Numbered from the stretch's first letter, positions 9,160-19,082 are shown. The stretch is 64,000 bases of DNA from Xanthomonas sp. Leaf131 (GCF_001423495.1 NZ_LMOG01000004.1:1-64000), one strand, 5' to 3'. Program-made: numbers and translations. The notes: generated by a model from the letters alone, not told the origin.

Positions 9160-9378
9160 TCAGCGGCCGAGCCCATGTGGCTTGATCCAGCCGGTGTAGA
9201 TGCCGAGGATCACCACCGCGATCAGGGCGACCGAAAGGCCGATGCGCCAGGTGAGTGCGTTGACGGTGCGTTTGGTCTCGCCGCGGTCGGTCAGCAGGTA
9301 GTAAAGGCCGGCGCCCAGGTTCCATAGGATCACGATCAGGAAGGCGACAATCAGCAGCGTCTTGAGCGAATCGTTCAC
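9160..9378 (-). CDS. Twin transmembrane protein (DUF2909-like)
   Basis: A 72-codon frame from a GTG at 9378 encodes two membrane helices (LLIVAFLIVILWNLGAGLYYL and IGLSVALIAVVILGIYTG) joined by a short charged loop with TDRGETKRTVNALTWRI. Such proteins are found next to cytochrome oxidase genes in many gammaproteobacteria. The gene points against the operon, facing ctaE and divergent from SURF1. The start is not certain, because the ribosome binding site is weak and the frame stays open upstream. Confidence 0.75.
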   Translation of the reverse strand: MNDSLKTLLIVAFLIVILWNLGAGLYYLLTDRGETKRTVNALTWRIGLSVALIAVVILGIYTGWIKPHGLGR

Positions 9379-9438
9379 AACAGTCCCGGTGGTCGTCGGC
9401 GTGGTAATGGCATTGCACGCCTTTTTGCGTCGCTTGTC

Positions 9439-10164
9439 ATGATGCGCAAGCACACAGCGGTGCTGGGCTGGTGTCTGGCGTTGGCGGTGAGTGCGTGCTT
9501 TGTCGGGCTGGGGCAATGGCAGCTGCAGCGCATGCACAGTAAACAGGCCTTGCTGGAGCGCGCCGCGCATGTGCGCGCGACGCCGTTGACGCTGGTGCAG
9601 GCACTGGGTACGCCGCACGACCTGGCTTGGGTGAGCGGGCGCGTGCGGTTTCTGCCGCAGCAGGTGTTGCTGGACAACCAACTGCATGCAGGGCGCGCTG
9701 GCGTGCGCGTTTATCAACTCGCCGCGCCGCAAGACAGCCCGGTCACGCTGCTGATCGATCTGGGCTGGCTGCCGTTACCGGCCAATCGGCAGTTGCCGAC
9801 GATCACGCCACTGCAAGGCATCCAGGCACTGCAGGGGTTGTTGAGCGCGCCGCCATCGGCTGGACTTGCGATGGGGCCGGCATTGGCCACCGCCAATGCA
9901 CCGCAGACCTGGCTGGCCACGCGCCTGGATGCAGAAGCCCTGCGCAGCGCGTTTGGCAGGCGCGACATTTCGTCGCAGGTGTTACGCCTGGATCCGGCAC
10001 TACCGGTGGGTTACGCACGCGATCTGGAGATGCTGCCGAACACGCTGCCACCCGCGCGGCACTTGGGTTATGCGGTGCAGTGGTTCGGGCTGGCCGCAGC
10101 GGTGCTGGTCACCGCGATGCTGCTGACGTGGCGTGCGCGTCGGCGCCGCCGACGCGGGCACTGA
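9439..10164 (+). CDS. SURF1 family oxidase biogenesis protein
   Basis: SURF1 (Shy1) proteins help to insert heme a into subunit I. The 241-residue product has the family architecture: a membrane helix at the N-terminus (about 8-27) ending in the conserved GxWQLQR (GLGQWQLQR), a periplasmic domain, and a C-terminal helix (about 210-230) preceded by YAVQWFGLA. An arginine-rich tail follows. It restarts the oxidase locus after the reversed DUF2909-like gene. Confidence 0.92.
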   Translation: MMRKHTAVLGWCLALAVSACFVGLGQWQLQRMHSKQALLERAAHVRATPLTLVQALGTPHDLAWVSGRVRFLPQQVLLDNQLHAGRAGVRVYQLAAPQDSPVTLLIDLGWLPLPANRQLPTITPLQGIQALQGLLSAPPSAGLAMGPALATANAPQTWLATRLDAEALRSAFGRRDISSQVLRLDPALPVGYARDLEMLPNTLPPARHLGYAVQWFGLAAAVLVTAMLLTWRARRRRRRGH

Positions 10165-10191
10165 CGCCTGCGGCATGAGAAAATCGCCGGC

Positions 10192-10767
10192 ATGACCTCA
10201 TCCACATCGGCCACGCCGCACTCGGTCAAACGCGGCCGCAGGATGCTGATTGCCCTGGCGGTGCTGTTCTTCGGCTCGATGTTGCTGGCCGGCGTGCTGC
10301 GCTTCTCCGGATGGCAGCCGGCATCGATGCGCAATCACGGCGAGCTGCTGAAGCCGCCCGCCGACCTGCGCGCGTTGGTGCCGCTGCGCGCGGACGGGCA
10401 GCCGTATGCATGGACCCCTGCCGAACGCGTGTGGCGCATCGCGCTCGCACCGCCCGCCAGCTGCACGCAGCAGTGCGTAGCGCTGGCTGCAGAGCTGGAC
10501 AAGGTGTGGCAGTTGCTCGGGCATCGCGCCGACAAGGTGGAGGTGCTGTGGATCGGCACCCCGCCGGCCGGTTTGCCGCCGATGCCGGCGCTGCGTGTGC
10601 TGCGCGAGGATGCGCGGCTGCGGCAGGCGTTACCACGCGCTACCGATGCCGCCGGCGTGCCGGTGTATGTGATCGACCCCAATGGCTTCGTGATCCTGCG
10701 GTATGCCCCAGGGTTCGACCCGGCCGGCCTGCGCGCCGATCTGGTCAAGCTGCTGAAACTGATGTGA
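10192..10767 (+). CDS. Membrane-anchored thioredoxin-fold protein of the oxidase locus (Sco-like)
   Basis: The 191-residue product has one N-terminal membrane helix (about 18-37) and a periplasmic domain. Cys91-Thr-Gln-Gln-Cys95 sits where thioredoxin-fold copper proteins of the SCO family carry CxxxC, and VPVYVIDPNGFVILRY resembles the end of that fold. I do not see the usual distal copper-binding histidine. A role in CuA assembly or thiol reduction of subunit II is inferred from the cysteines and from its place between SURF1 and ctaA. It starts 27 bases after SURF1 and ends 10 bases before ctaA. Confidence 0.7.
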   Translation: MTSSTSATPHSVKRGRRMLIALAVLFFGSMLLAGVLRFSGWQPASMRNHGELLKPPADLRALVPLRADGQPYAWTPAERVWRIALAPPASCTQQCVALAAELDKVWQLLGHRADKVEVLWIGTPPAGLPPMPALRVLREDARLRQALPRATDAAGVPVYVIDPNGFVILRYAPGFDPAGLRADLVKLLKLM

Positions 10768-10777
10768 GCCCGTTTCG

Positions 10778-11941
10778 ATGAATCTGTTTGCACCACCGGC
10801 ATTGTTCCGCCACTTCCATCGCATGGCCTGGCTGGCGGCGTTGTTCACTGCGAGCACGATTTTGTTCGGGTCGTTCGTGCGGCTGTCCGATGCCGGCATG
10901 AGCTGCCCGGACTGGCCGACCTGCTACGGCCGCGTCACCTGGCCGCAGACCAGCGACGAAGCCAATGCGCATGTTGCCAGCAAGATCCGTCCGCTGGAGT
11001 CGCACAAAGCCTGGCGCGAGCAGGTGCACCGTTTCCTGGCCGGCGCGCTGGGCGTGGAGGTGCTGGTGCTGTCGTTGCTGGCAGTGCGGCGCCGCCGCAT
11101 GGGCATTGCCCAAGTCGTTTCGGCCGCCGTGCTGGTGGCGTTGTCGATTCCGCTGTACATGTCCGGCTGGCACACCCTGGCGTCCTGGGTCGCGATCGCG
11201 GGCGAAGCCATCCTGCTGCTGGCCGCGCTGCGCTGGAGCAATATCGATCTGGCCCGCGCGGCGGTGCTGACGCTGGCAGTGGTGATCTTCCAGGCGCTGC
11301 TGGGCATGTGGACGGTGACCTTGCTGCTCAAACCCATCGTGGTGATGGGGCATCTGCTCGGCGGCATGCTGATGTTCTCGCTGCTGGTGTGGATGGCCTG
11401 GCGCGCGACGCATCTACCGATCACGCTGGCCGACGCTTCGCGCCTGAAATGGCTGCTGCGTCTGGGCGTGGCGGTGCTGGGCCTGCAGATCGCGCTCGGC
11501 GGTTGGGTCAGTGCCAACTACGCAGCGCTGGCGTGCGGCGGCGGTAGCTGGTCGGCCGACAATTTCCCGCGTTGCGTCAGCCAGTGGTGGCCGCCGCATG
11601 ATTTCCGCGAAGGCTTCACGCTGTGGCGCGGGATCGGGGTGGATTACGAAGGCGGCGTGCTCGATGGCGCGGCGCGTATTGCCATCCAGATGGCGCACCG
11701 GCTGTGGGCAATTGCGACAGCACTGTATCTGTGGTGGCTGGCCTGGCGCCTGTCGCGTTCGCCGGGCATGCGCGTGTGGGCCGCAGCGCTGGCGGTATTG
11801 GTGGCGGTGCAGGTGACGCTGGGCATGCTCAACGTCAAGCTGGCGCTGCCGCTGGAAGTGTCGGTGCTGCACAACGGCGGGGCGGTGGCACTGTTGTTCG
11901 TGCTGGTCTCGCTGCTGGCGCGGCTGCGCGCGCCGGAATGA
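10778..11941 (+). CDS. ctaA: Heme A synthase
   Basis: CtaA (Cox15) oxidises the C8 methyl of heme O to the formyl group of heme A. The 387-residue protein has eight predicted helices in two related halves. Near the N-terminus, [22 protein letters not shown] is typical, and histidines near [15 protein letters not shown] and AHRLWA are candidate heme ligands. A cysteine-containing loop (CGGGSW...RCVSQWWPP) resembles that of the paired-cysteine class. Its TGA overlaps the ATG of the next gene by ATGA. Confidence 0.93.
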   Translation: MNLFAPPALFRHFHRMAWLAALFTASTILFGSFVRLSDAGMSCPDWPTCYGRVTWPQTSDEANAHVASKIRPLESHKAWREQVHRFLAGALGVEVLVLSLLAVRRRRMGIAQVVSAAVLVALSIPLYMSGWHTLASWVAIAGEAILLLAALRWSNIDLARAAVLTLAVVIFQALLGMWTVTLLLKPIVVMGHLLGGMLMFSLLVWMAWRATHLPITLADASRLKWLLRLGVAVLGLQIALGGWVSANYAALACGGGSWSADNFPRCVSQWWPPHDFREGFTLWRGIGVDYEGGVLDGAARIAIQMAHRLWAIATALYLWWLAWRLSRSPGMRVWAAALAVLVAVQVTLGMLNVKLALPLEVSVLHNGGAVALLFVLVSLLARLRAPE

Positions 11942-12840
11942 GCATGGCTGTCAGCGCACGCGATTACTGGGATCTGACCAAACCCAAAGTGGTGGCACTG
12001 ATCGTGTTCACCGCGTTGGTGGGCATGTTCCTGGCCATCCCCGATGTGCCGACGTGGGTGCAGGTGCGCACCGGTGCGTTGGGCTTTCTGGGCATCTGGC
12101 TGGCGGCGTCTGCGGCGGCGGCCATCAATCAATTGCTCGATGCCAAGATCGACGCACAGATGGCGCGCACCTCATGGCGCCCGCTGGTGGTGGGCAAGGT
12201 GCAGCCGTGGCAGGTGCTGGTATTCGCCAGCGTGCTGATCGTGATTTCCATGACCATTCTGGTGGTCTGGGTGAATGTCATCACCGCAGTGCTGACCTTC
12301 GCTTCGCTGATCGGCTATGCGGTGATCTACACCGTGTACCTGAAGCGTGCGACCTCGCAGAACATCGTGATCGGCGGGCTGGCCGGTGCCACGCCGCCGA
12401 TGCTGGGCTGGGCTGCGGTGACGGGCTTGCCGACCAGCGCCGACTGGATCAACGCCTCCCTGCTGGTGTTGATCATCTTCATCTGGACGCCGCCGCATTT
12501 CTGGGCATTGGCGATCTTCCGCCGCGCCGATTACGCCAAGGCCGCGATCCCGATGTTGCCGGTGACCCACGGCGTGCCGCATACGCGCAAGCAGATCCTG
12601 GTCTATACGGTGCTGCTGGCGATCGTGACCCTGCTGCCGGTGGCGGTGGGCATGAGCGGGCTGTTCTATCTCGGCGGCGCGCTGGTGCTCAATGTGGTGT
12701 TCCTCTGGTACGCGTGGCGCATGCTCAACCCGCCGGACGAACTGTTTTCGATGAAGATGTTCGGTTACTCGATCGTGTATCTGATGGCGCTGTTCGCGTT
12801 CCTGATGGCGGATCACTTGCTGCTGCCATGGGTGCGCTAG
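11938..12840 (+). CDS. ctaB: Heme O synthase (protoheme IX farnesyltransferase)
   Basis: CtaB attaches a farnesyl group to heme B to make heme O, the substrate of CtaA. The 300-residue product is a UbiA-family membrane prenyltransferase with about nine helices. The prenyl-diphosphate binding motif is seen as [19 protein letters not shown], and a second conserved loop as [17 protein letters not shown]. The ATG at 11938 overlaps the ctaA stop; an ATG six bases later is also possible. It is the last gene of the oxidase locus and is followed by a large palindrome. Confidence 0.95.
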   Translation: MSMAVSARDYWDLTKPKVVALIVFTALVGMFLAIPDVPTWVQVRTGALGFLGIWLAASAAAAINQLLDAKIDAQMARTSWRPLVVGKVQPWQVLVFASVLIVISMTILVVWVNVITAVLTFASLIGYAVIYTVYLKRATSQNIVIGGLAGATPPMLGWAAVTGLPTSADWINASLLVLIIFIWTPPHFWALAIFRRADYAKAAIPMLPVTHGVPHTRKQILVYTVLLAIVTLLPVAVGMSGLFYLGGALVLNVVFLWYAWRMLNPPDELFSMKMFGYSIVYLMALFAFLMADHLLLPWVR

Positions 12841-12868
12841 CGGCAGCGACAGGCAGCTGACGCCAGGA

Positions 12869-13003
12869 GCGGCTGACAAAGCTGCTATGCGGCCGCCGAT
12901 GGGTGCGGCCAGTGCTCGGACGCGGCATGTACCAGTCGTACACGCCGGTCCCGAGCACGTTCAACATCCACTGGCCAACCGCGCACTGCCCTTTGTCAGC
13001 CGC
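12869..13003. repeat. 135-bp intergenic palindrome ending the oxidase locus
   Basis: GCGGCTGACAAAG at 12869-12881 is repeated in perfect inversion at 12991-13003. Nested pairs continue inward: GGCCAGTG with CACTGGCC, GTGCTCGG with CCGAGCAC, and TGTAC-CAGTC-GTACA at the tip. The transcript would form one long interrupted hairpin. It lies between converging ctaB and the thioredoxin-like gene. A degenerate relative is at 29663-29798. Confidence 0.85.
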
Positions 13004-13042
13004 GCCAAGTCGCCGCGCAATTGCCTGCACCGTTGCGCAGGC

Positions 13043-14623
13043 TCAGCTCAGCCAGTTGGCGCACTCGCTGGTGTTCTTGCTGCCGCAGCTGGTCTGCATC
13101 TTTTGCTGAAGTCGTGTCAGCACCGCATTGCCTTGCTGACGATGCTGCTTGCCCCAGGTCTTCAACGTGGCGCCCAGCGTGGCGAAGCGCTGCCGGGTGC
13201 GTTGGCGGTAGCCATCGGGTTGCCCGGCCAGTTCCCCGATCACCTGCGTGGCAGCGGCCTCGATGCCGGCGGTGTCGTCCGGGCTGAGCCGGATCAGGCC
13301 ATCCACGTACATCACGCCCCACTGCACGCGAGTAGCAGGACCTTGCGCGCTTTCGTAGGCCTTCTTGAGCCAGGACAACGCAGTCTTCTTATCGCCGCGT
13401 TCTTCTGCAAGACCGGCCAGTTCGGGCATGTAGTAGTACGGCGTCTTGCTGCGCGCCAGCTCGGCCAACAGCAGCTGCTCGGCGCCGCTGCTGTCGCCTA
13501 CTTCGCTCAATAGCGCCGCGGCGGTGCTGATGGTGGATTGGCGCTCTTCATCGGTCTTGGCCGTGTCGGCCGCCCATTGCACGCGTTGATGCACGGTGTC
13601 GACCACGGTTTTGGGAAGCGGCGGTTGCGGGCCTTTGGCTTCGGTCTCTGTCGGCTGGCCTTGTGCCAAACGTGCAAGCTGGATCTGTGCGTAAGCGGTG
13701 CCCAGCCGGTCGGCGATGGGCAGTGCGGTGTCGGCGTAGACCTTGTCCAAGGCCAGATTCAGCGCGTTGGACAGCGTGGTGCGCTCGCCGGCATCGCGGC
13801 TGGCAGCGGCGACCAGACGTGCGGGCATGTAGGTCAGCGTACCGAGATTGGCGCGGACTTCTGCCGGATCGGCCAGCACCGATTCCAGCAGCGTGTGAGA
13901 AGCGGCAGTGGCGGCGGGAGGCTCCTTGGCTGCGGTAATCGCCGCCAGTGCGAAGCTGCGTTGCAGGGCCGGCTGTGGGGCCGATTTGGACAGATGCGTC
14001 AGTACATCGACGGCCTCGTCGGGCTTGATCAGCCGGTCGTCGGTCGCCCAGTCGTAATTGCCGAGCACGGCCCAGTCGTCCGCGCTGAGCTGCTGCGGGG
14101 ACTGCAAGGCCGTTTCCAGCAGTTGCTTGGCGGTGCTGGTGCTCTTGGCTGCCACGCGCAGTACGTCGGCCAGACGCGCGTTGTCGGCGTCGCCGGCCAG
14201 GCGAGTGATTTCGCTGCGATCCGGACGCAACACGATGATGGTCGGGTAGCCCTTGATGCCGAAGCGCTCGCCCCAGGCCTGTGCGCCTTCCGAATCGCCG
14301 TCCAGATGCACCGCCACGAATTGCTGGGTGCGGGCGATAAAGGCCGGGTCCTTGAACAAGGTGGCCTTCAGGCGATTGCACGGCGGGCACCAGGCCGCGC
14401 CCCAGTACAGCAGGATCGGCTTGCCGCTTTCCTTGGCTTCGGCAAACGCATCTTCGACATCGCCCTCGCGCCAGGCGATGCTGGACGCGGGGGCGGGCGT
14501 CGCCGCAGGTGCGGCCTGCGCGGGTGCCGATGGCGTGGTGGGCTTATTGCAGGCAGTGAGCGTGGCGAGTACCGCCAACAGCGCGATCAAGGACGGGGCA
14601 GGGCGTCGGAACGACAGCATCAT
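13043..14623 (-). CDS. Thioredoxin-like lipoprotein with a long C-terminal helical domain
   Basis: The product has 526 residues from the ATG at 14623. A lipobox (LTAC, Cys25) suggests a lipid anchor. A thioredoxin domain at about 48-165 carries WCPPC (Cys79 and Cys82) and the cis-proline in GYPTI. The following 350 residues look all-helical and repeat-like, with TPR-type elements around TPYYYMPELAGLAEERGDKKTALSWLKKAYE. Reduction or repair of envelope proteins is a fair guess, but the partner of the helical part is unknown. The reading frame extends 21 codons further up; the later start was chosen because the signal sequence begins there. Confidence 0.75.
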   Translation of the reverse strand: MMLSFRRPAPSLIALLAVLATLTACNKPTTPSAPAQAAPAATPAPASSIAWREGDVEDAFAEAKESGKPILLYWGAAWCPPCNRLKATLFKDPAFIARTQQFVAVHLDGDSEGAQAWGERFGIKGYPTIIVLRPDRSEITRLAGDADNARLADVLRVAAKSTSTAKQLLETALQSPQQLSADDWAVLGNYDWATDDRLIKPDEAVDVLTHLSKSAPQPALQRSFALAAITAAKEPPAATAASHTLLESVLADPAEVRANLGTLTYMPARLVAAASRDAGERTTLSNALNLALDKVYADTALPIADRLGTAYAQIQLARLAQGQPTETEAKGPQPPLPKTVVDTVHQRVQWAADTAKTDEERQSTISTAAALLSEVGDSSGAEQLLLAELARSKTPYYYMPELAGLAEERGDKKTALSWLKKAYESAQGPATRVQWGVMYVDGLIRLSPDDTAGIEAAATQVIGELAGQPDGYRQRTRQRFATLGATLKTWGKQHRQQGNAVLTRLQQKMQTSCGSKNTSECANWLS

Positions 14624-14889
14624 GGCAATCACCGAGTGGGGCGGCAGAAGATGGATCAAGCACTCTAGCGAGCGGTGCTGTGGCAACGATGCGACAGCTC
14701 ATGACGCTTGTCTATCTGCTTAGAACCTGCCCCGGGATGCAATGCGAAGTGGCGTCACGTAAAGCGTAGTGGCTTGGCGATGGCGGCGGATTCACACACG
14801 CCGGCATCGAAGGGTGTCCGCAGGCAGCGGAACACCGCTGGCGGCTAAATAGCACGAATCAAATCGCTGCAGTGCAGTGGCTGTCAGAC

Positions 14890-15891
14890 TCAATGACCAC
14901 CGGCATCGGCTTGCGGCTCGCTCGGCGCGGTGCGCGCGTAACGTGCGGCCACGAACGCACAGACGATCAGCTGCAGTTGGTGGTACAGCATGATCGGCAA
15001 CACGATCGCGCCCAGGCCGCCGCCGGCAAACATGACCTTGGCCATCGGTACGCCGGTGGCCAGGCTTTTCTTGGAGCCGCAAAAGACGATGGCGATCTCG
15101 TCGGCGCGGCTGAAGTGCAGGCGCCGCGCGATGAAGGTGATCGAGAGCAAGGCAACGGTCAGCAGCAATGCGGCCGCACCGAGTACGGCGAGCAGTGCCG
15201 GCAGCGGGGTTTTCTGCCACAAGCCCTCATTCACCGACGCGCTGAAGGCGGTGTAGACCACCAGCAGGATGGTGCCCTGGTCGGTGTAACGCAGCACCGC
15301 GCGATGCCGTTCGACCCAGCCGCCGATCCACGGACGCAGAAAATGCCCGGCCAGAAACGGCACCAGCAACTGCAGCATGATCTTGCCGATCGCCTCGGCC
15401 GGGTGCGCCATCGCGCCCTGGCTACCGACCAACAGGCCCATCAGCAATGGCGTCAGAAACACGCCCAACAAGCTGGAAAGCGAGGCTGCGCAGACGGCGG
15501 CCGGCACGTTGCCGCGCGCCATCGACGTGAACGCGATCGACGATTGCACCGTGGACGGCAGTGCGCACAGAAACAACACACCGACGTACAACTCCGGCGT
15601 CAGCGCGAGATGCGCGAGCGGTTTGAACAACACCCCGAGCAGCGGAAACAACACAAAGGTGCAGGCCAGGATCACCAAGTGCAGGCGCCAATGCAGCGCG
15701 CCGGCCTTGACTGCCTCGCGCGACAACCGCGCGCCGTGCAGGAAGAACAGCGCGGCGATCGCCACGTCGGTGACATCGTCCATGATCGCCGCGGCGGTGC
15801 CCGAGACCGGCAGAAACGAGGCGAGCGTGACCGTGCACAGCAGCGCAAGAGTGAATGGATCAATGCGCAACCGCGCCAGCAGCTTCTTCAT
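14890..15891 (-). CDS. Bile acid:sodium symporter-like membrane transporter (SLC10A7-like)
   Basis: The 333-residue protein has about ten hydrophobic helices and matches the SBF-like group related to SLC10A7. Family-like elements are FFLHGARLSREAV in the first half, LPSTVQSSIAFTSMARGN in the middle and CGSKKSLATGVPMAKVMF toward the end. The substrate is not known; members are annotated as sodium/organic-anion symporters. It starts at an ATG with a GGGACC-type site upstream and lies alone between the thioredoxin-like gene and dnaG, same strand. The 266 bp downstream, up to the thioredoxin-like gene, show nothing I can support. Confidence 0.85.
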   Translation of the reverse strand: MKKLLARLRIDPFTLALLCTVTLASFLPVSGTAAAIMDDVTDVAIAALFFLHGARLSREAVKAGALHWRLHLVILACTFVLFPLLGVLFKPLAHLALTPELYVGVLFLCALPSTVQSSIAFTSMARGNVPAAVCAASLSSLLGVFLTPLLMGLLVGSQGAMAHPAEAIGKIMLQLLVPFLAGHFLRPWIGGWVERHRAVLRYTDQGTILLVVYTAFSASVNEGLWQKTPLPALLAVLGAAALLLTVALLSITFIARRLHFSRADEIAIVFCGSKKSLATGVPMAKVMFAGGGLGAIVLPIMLYHQLQLIVCAFVAARYARTAPSEPQADAGGH

Positions 15892-16003
15892 CGAGGTCCC
15901 GGAGAGTGCGCGCTCAGGCGCGTGGTGCGCGTCATTCTACGATGCACGGCGGCCTGCGCAGCGTCCCCGGCAATCCGGCCTTCGCCGACTGCGGCAACGC
16001 GCG

Positions 16004-17758
16004 CTACAACGCGGCGAGCGCCTTGAACAGCTCGCGCAGCTCGTACTTGTCGGTGTCGTCCAGGCCCTGCGCGCGCTGCTTGTCCTGCAGTTCGTCCAGG
16101 CGTTGACGCAGCAATTGCTTGTCCAGTTGTGCGACGACGTCGTGCAACTCCATCGCCCAACTGTGTTCATCGCCGGGCAAGACCTGTGCGGCCAGCTTCT
16201 GCAATGCGGCCTGTTCTTCGCGTTCGGCGAAGTGCTCCAACAGTGCGCCGGTGCTGATTTCCGGGCGTTGCCGCACCAGCGCCAGCAGCTCCATCAGCAG
16301 CTCGATGCCGGGCAGGCGCAGGCCGGAAAAGTCGTGATCGCCTTCCAGGCTCATCGCCAGCGACGGTTGCTGCAGCAGGATCGCAATCGATGCACGCACC
16401 AGGCTGCGTTTTTGTGCGGGCGCGCCCATGCGTGCAGGCGGCCGTGGCCGCCCTTGTGGCGTAGACGCTTGCGTGGAGGTGCTGGCGCCCACCCCGGTCA
16501 GGCGCGACAGCTCCTGCTTCATCAAATCGCCAAACGCACCTTCGGGAATCTGCGCCAGCATCGGTTTGGCACGCTCGGCCAGCCGTGCCTTGCCATCGAG
16601 CGTGTGCAGGTTGATTTCGCGCGACATCTCGTCGAAGAAGAACTGCGACAGTGGCGTGGCCTGTTTCAAGCGTTGATCGAAGGCCTGCGCGCCTTCTTTG
16701 CGCACGATGGTGTCCGGGTCTTCGCCATCGGGCAGGAACAGAAAGAACGCCTGGCGGCCGTCCTTCATACGCGGCAGCACCGATTCGAGCGCGCGCCAAC
16801 CGGCCTTGCGGCCGGCATTGTCGCCGTCGAAACAGAAATACACATCCGGTGCGTTGCGAAACAACAGTTCGGCATGTTCGGGGGTCGTTGCCGTGCCCAG
16901 CGTGGCCACTGCCTGGGTGACGCCGAACTGGAACAGCGAGACCACGTCCATGTAGCCCTCGACTACGATCAGCCGTTCGATCTTCTGATTGGCCTGGCGC
17001 ACCTGCCACAGGCCATACAACTCGCGGCCCTTGTGGAACAGCGCGGTTTCCGGCGAGTTGAGGTACTTCGGGCCCGGGTCGCGGCCATCGGCCGGCGCGC
17101 CCATGATGCGTCCGCCGAAGGCGATCACGCGGCCGCGGCGGTCGAAGATCGGGAACATCACCCGATCGCGGAACTTGTCGTAGACGTGGCCGCGATCGTT
17201 CTTGGAAAACAGCCCGGCGCGTTCGAGCACGCTCATGCGCCGCGCATCGGTCCCCAGGGTGTCCTTCAACGCGCTATAGCCATCGGGCGCGTAGCCGATC
17301 TGGAAGCGTGCGCGGTTGTCGGCATCCACGCCGCGCCCGTCCAGATAGTCGCGGGCGCGTTCGCTGCCCTCGAGCTGACGCTGGAAGAACTGCGTTGCCG
17401 CTTCCAGTGCCGAATACAGCTCGCGACTGTCGTCCTGCTGCTGCGGCGTGCGCTGCTGGGTCTCGCGCGGGATGTCCATGCCGGCGCGCTTGGCCAGCTC
17501 GTCGACCGCATCGAGAAATTCGAGGCGGTCGTAATTCATCAAGAAACTGATCGCGGTGCCATGCGCGCCACAGCCGAAGCAGTGATAGAACTGCTTGGTG
17601 GGCGAGACCGTGAACGAGGCCGAGCGCTCGTCGTGGAACGGGCAGCGCGCCGAGTACTCCTTGCCCTGGCGCTTGAGCGGCACGCGACCGCCCACCACCT
17701 CGACGATGTCGGTGCGTGCAAGCAGTTCGTCGATGAATGCGTCTGGGATGCGGGCCAT
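16004..17758 (-). CDS. dnaG: DNA primase
   Basis: DnaG makes the RNA primers for replication. The 584-residue protein has the N-terminal CHC2 zinc-binding domain (Cys39, His42, Cys60, Cys63), a RNA-polymerase core with TOPRIM motifs (LIVVEGYMDVV near 270 and FDGDNAG after it), and a C-terminal helicase-binding domain. Residues 425-450 are a Thr/Pro/Gln-rich linker. The gene belongs to the rpsU-dnaG block, here with yqeY and yihY between. No rpoD follows, unlike in enterobacteria. Confidence 0.96.
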   Translation of the reverse strand: MARIPDAFIDELLARTDIVEVVGGRVPLKRQGKEYSARCPFHDERSASFTVSPTKQFYHCFGCGAHGTAISFLMNYDRLEFLDAVDELAKRAGMDIPRETQQRTPQQQDDSRELYSALEAATQFFQRQLEGSERARDYLDGRGVDADNRARFQIGYAPDGYSALKDTLGTDARRMSVLERAGLFSKNDRGHVYDKFRDRVMFPIFDRRGRVIAFGGRIMGAPADGRDPGPKYLNSPETALFHKGRELYGLWQVRQANQKIERLIVVEGYMDVVSLFQFGVTQAVATLGTATTPEHAELLFRNAPDVYFCFDGDNAGRKAGWRALESVLPRMKDGRQAFFLFLPDGEDPDTIVRKEGAQAFDQRLKQATPLSQFFFDEMSREINLHTLDGKARLAERAKPMLAQIPEGAFGDLMKQELSRLTGVGASTSTQASTPQGRPRPPARMGAPAQKRSLVRASIAILLQQPSLAMSLEGDHDFSGLRLPGIELLMELLALVRQRPEISTGALLEHFAEREEQAALQKLAAQVLPGDEHSWAMELHDVVAQLDKQLLRQRLDELQDKQRAQGLDDTDKYELRELFKALAAL

Positions 17759-17885
17759 CCCGCTAGGATATCCCAGCCGCTGGCGCTCGCCGGTTTCAGG
17801 GAGCGACCGGTCTTATCGAGCGAACGCCTCTAGCGAAAGATTGCGTGCAACCTGGTCACGGGTGGCACAGACAGTACCGTTGCAC

Positions 17886-18857
17886 TCAACGAGGTGCTGG
17901 CGTTTCCGGCTGTGGCGTCGTGTCTGGTTCGATGACCGCCGGCGGCAGATTGTCCGTATCCACGCCGGCCTCGCGCAGCTTGCGCTGCGAGCGCACGCGC
18001 TCGTCGATCACGGCGGTCAGCAGGGCGCCGACGAAGAACACCACCGAGGCGTAGTACATCCACACCAGCAGGATCACCAAGGTGCCCATCGAGCCGTAGG
18101 CGCTGCCGGGCGCAGCCTTGGCGATGTACAGGCCGATGCCGTAACGGCCAAGCGCAAACAACAACGCAGTGATGACACCGCCCACAAACGCCTGCCGCCA
18201 GTTCACGGTGCGATCGGGCAGATAGCGATAAAGAAAGGCGAAGGCGAGCGAGTACAGCGCCAGGGTGGTGACATACCCGATCGCCGGCAGCACCGACGGC
18301 AAGCGTGCGAACACCACTTGCAGCGCGGTGGTGGCAATCATCGACACGATCAACAAGAAGCCCAGTGCCAGGATCACGCCGAACGAGAACACGCGTTTCT
18401 TCAGCCATGCCATGACGCCTTCCAGGCGCTCCTTGTCGGTGCGGAAGATCAGGTTCAGCGCGTTTTGCAACTGCGCAAACACTGCGGTGGCGCCGACGAA
18501 CAGCAGCAGCGTGCTCCACAGCCCGGCCAGCGAGCCCACGCCGGGTTGATCGGTGGCATTGCGGATCACCGTATCGGCGACTTCCGCTGCGCTACCGCCG
18601 GCCAGTTGCGCGATCTGCTGCACCAAGGCTTCCTGTGCAGGCGGATACAGTGAGGCGGTCAGCCACAGCAGCAGCACCAACAGCGGCGCCAGCGACAGCA
18701 GCGCGTAGAACGACAGCGACGCGGCCTGCGTCATCACGTCGATTTCCAAAAAGCGGTTCAGCAGTGCCATCGGCAGGCTGCGTTGCAGGCGGCCCAGATG
18801 CTTCTGCAGGTGTTCGGTCGAGAGCTTCGTCACCGGCGGGGGGAAATCCTTGGGCAT
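17886..18857 (-). CDS. YihY/BrkB family membrane protein
   Basis: The 323-residue product has six predicted membrane helices and the family signature region (LSFYALLSLAPLLVLLLWL near the N-terminus, YRYLPDR in the middle). Members were long labelled ribonuclease BN, which is a misassignment, or serum-resistance BrkB; the true role is unsettled. The C-terminal 40 residues are hydrophilic and proline-rich. The start was placed at MPKDFPPP because residues further upstream have no family resemblance. It sits between yqeY and dnaG on the same strand. Confidence 0.85.
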   Translation of the reverse strand: MPKDFPPPVTKLSTEHLQKHLGRLQRSLPMALLNRFLEIDVMTQAASLSFYALLSLAPLLVLLLWLTASLYPPAQEALVQQIAQLAGGSAAEVADTVIRNATDQPGVGSLAGLWSTLLLFVGATAVFAQLQNALNLIFRTDKERLEGVMAWLKKRVFSFGVILALGFLLIVSMIATTALQVVFARLPSVLPAIGYVTTLALYSLAFAFLYRYLPDRTVNWRQAFVGGVITALLFALGRYGIGLYIAKAAPGSAYGSMGTLVILLVWMYYASVVFFVGALLTAVIDERVRSQRKLREAGVDTDNLPPAVIEPDTTPQPETPAPR

Positions 18858-19082
18858 ACCGTGGTGCGCGCAGGTGCTGTTGGGCAAAACCGGTATGCGG
18901 AATGCTTCGCCCACGCCTGCGCTGGCCCGCTTGTTCTAACAGGGCCGAATCGAAGGTCTGGTGAAAGCCGGCGCTGGATGTTGCGCCATTCGGTGCGCAC
19001 GCTGCGGCATAGCGATAGCCACGCCCGAGCGGCGATCTGCATCGCCCTGGCGGTGAAGCACAGGGCAACGCGTAGGCAACAC

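Noticed and set aside
17886-18857. yihY as ribonuclease BN
   Set aside because: That name came from a misassignment; the protein is a six-helix membrane protein with no nuclease motif.
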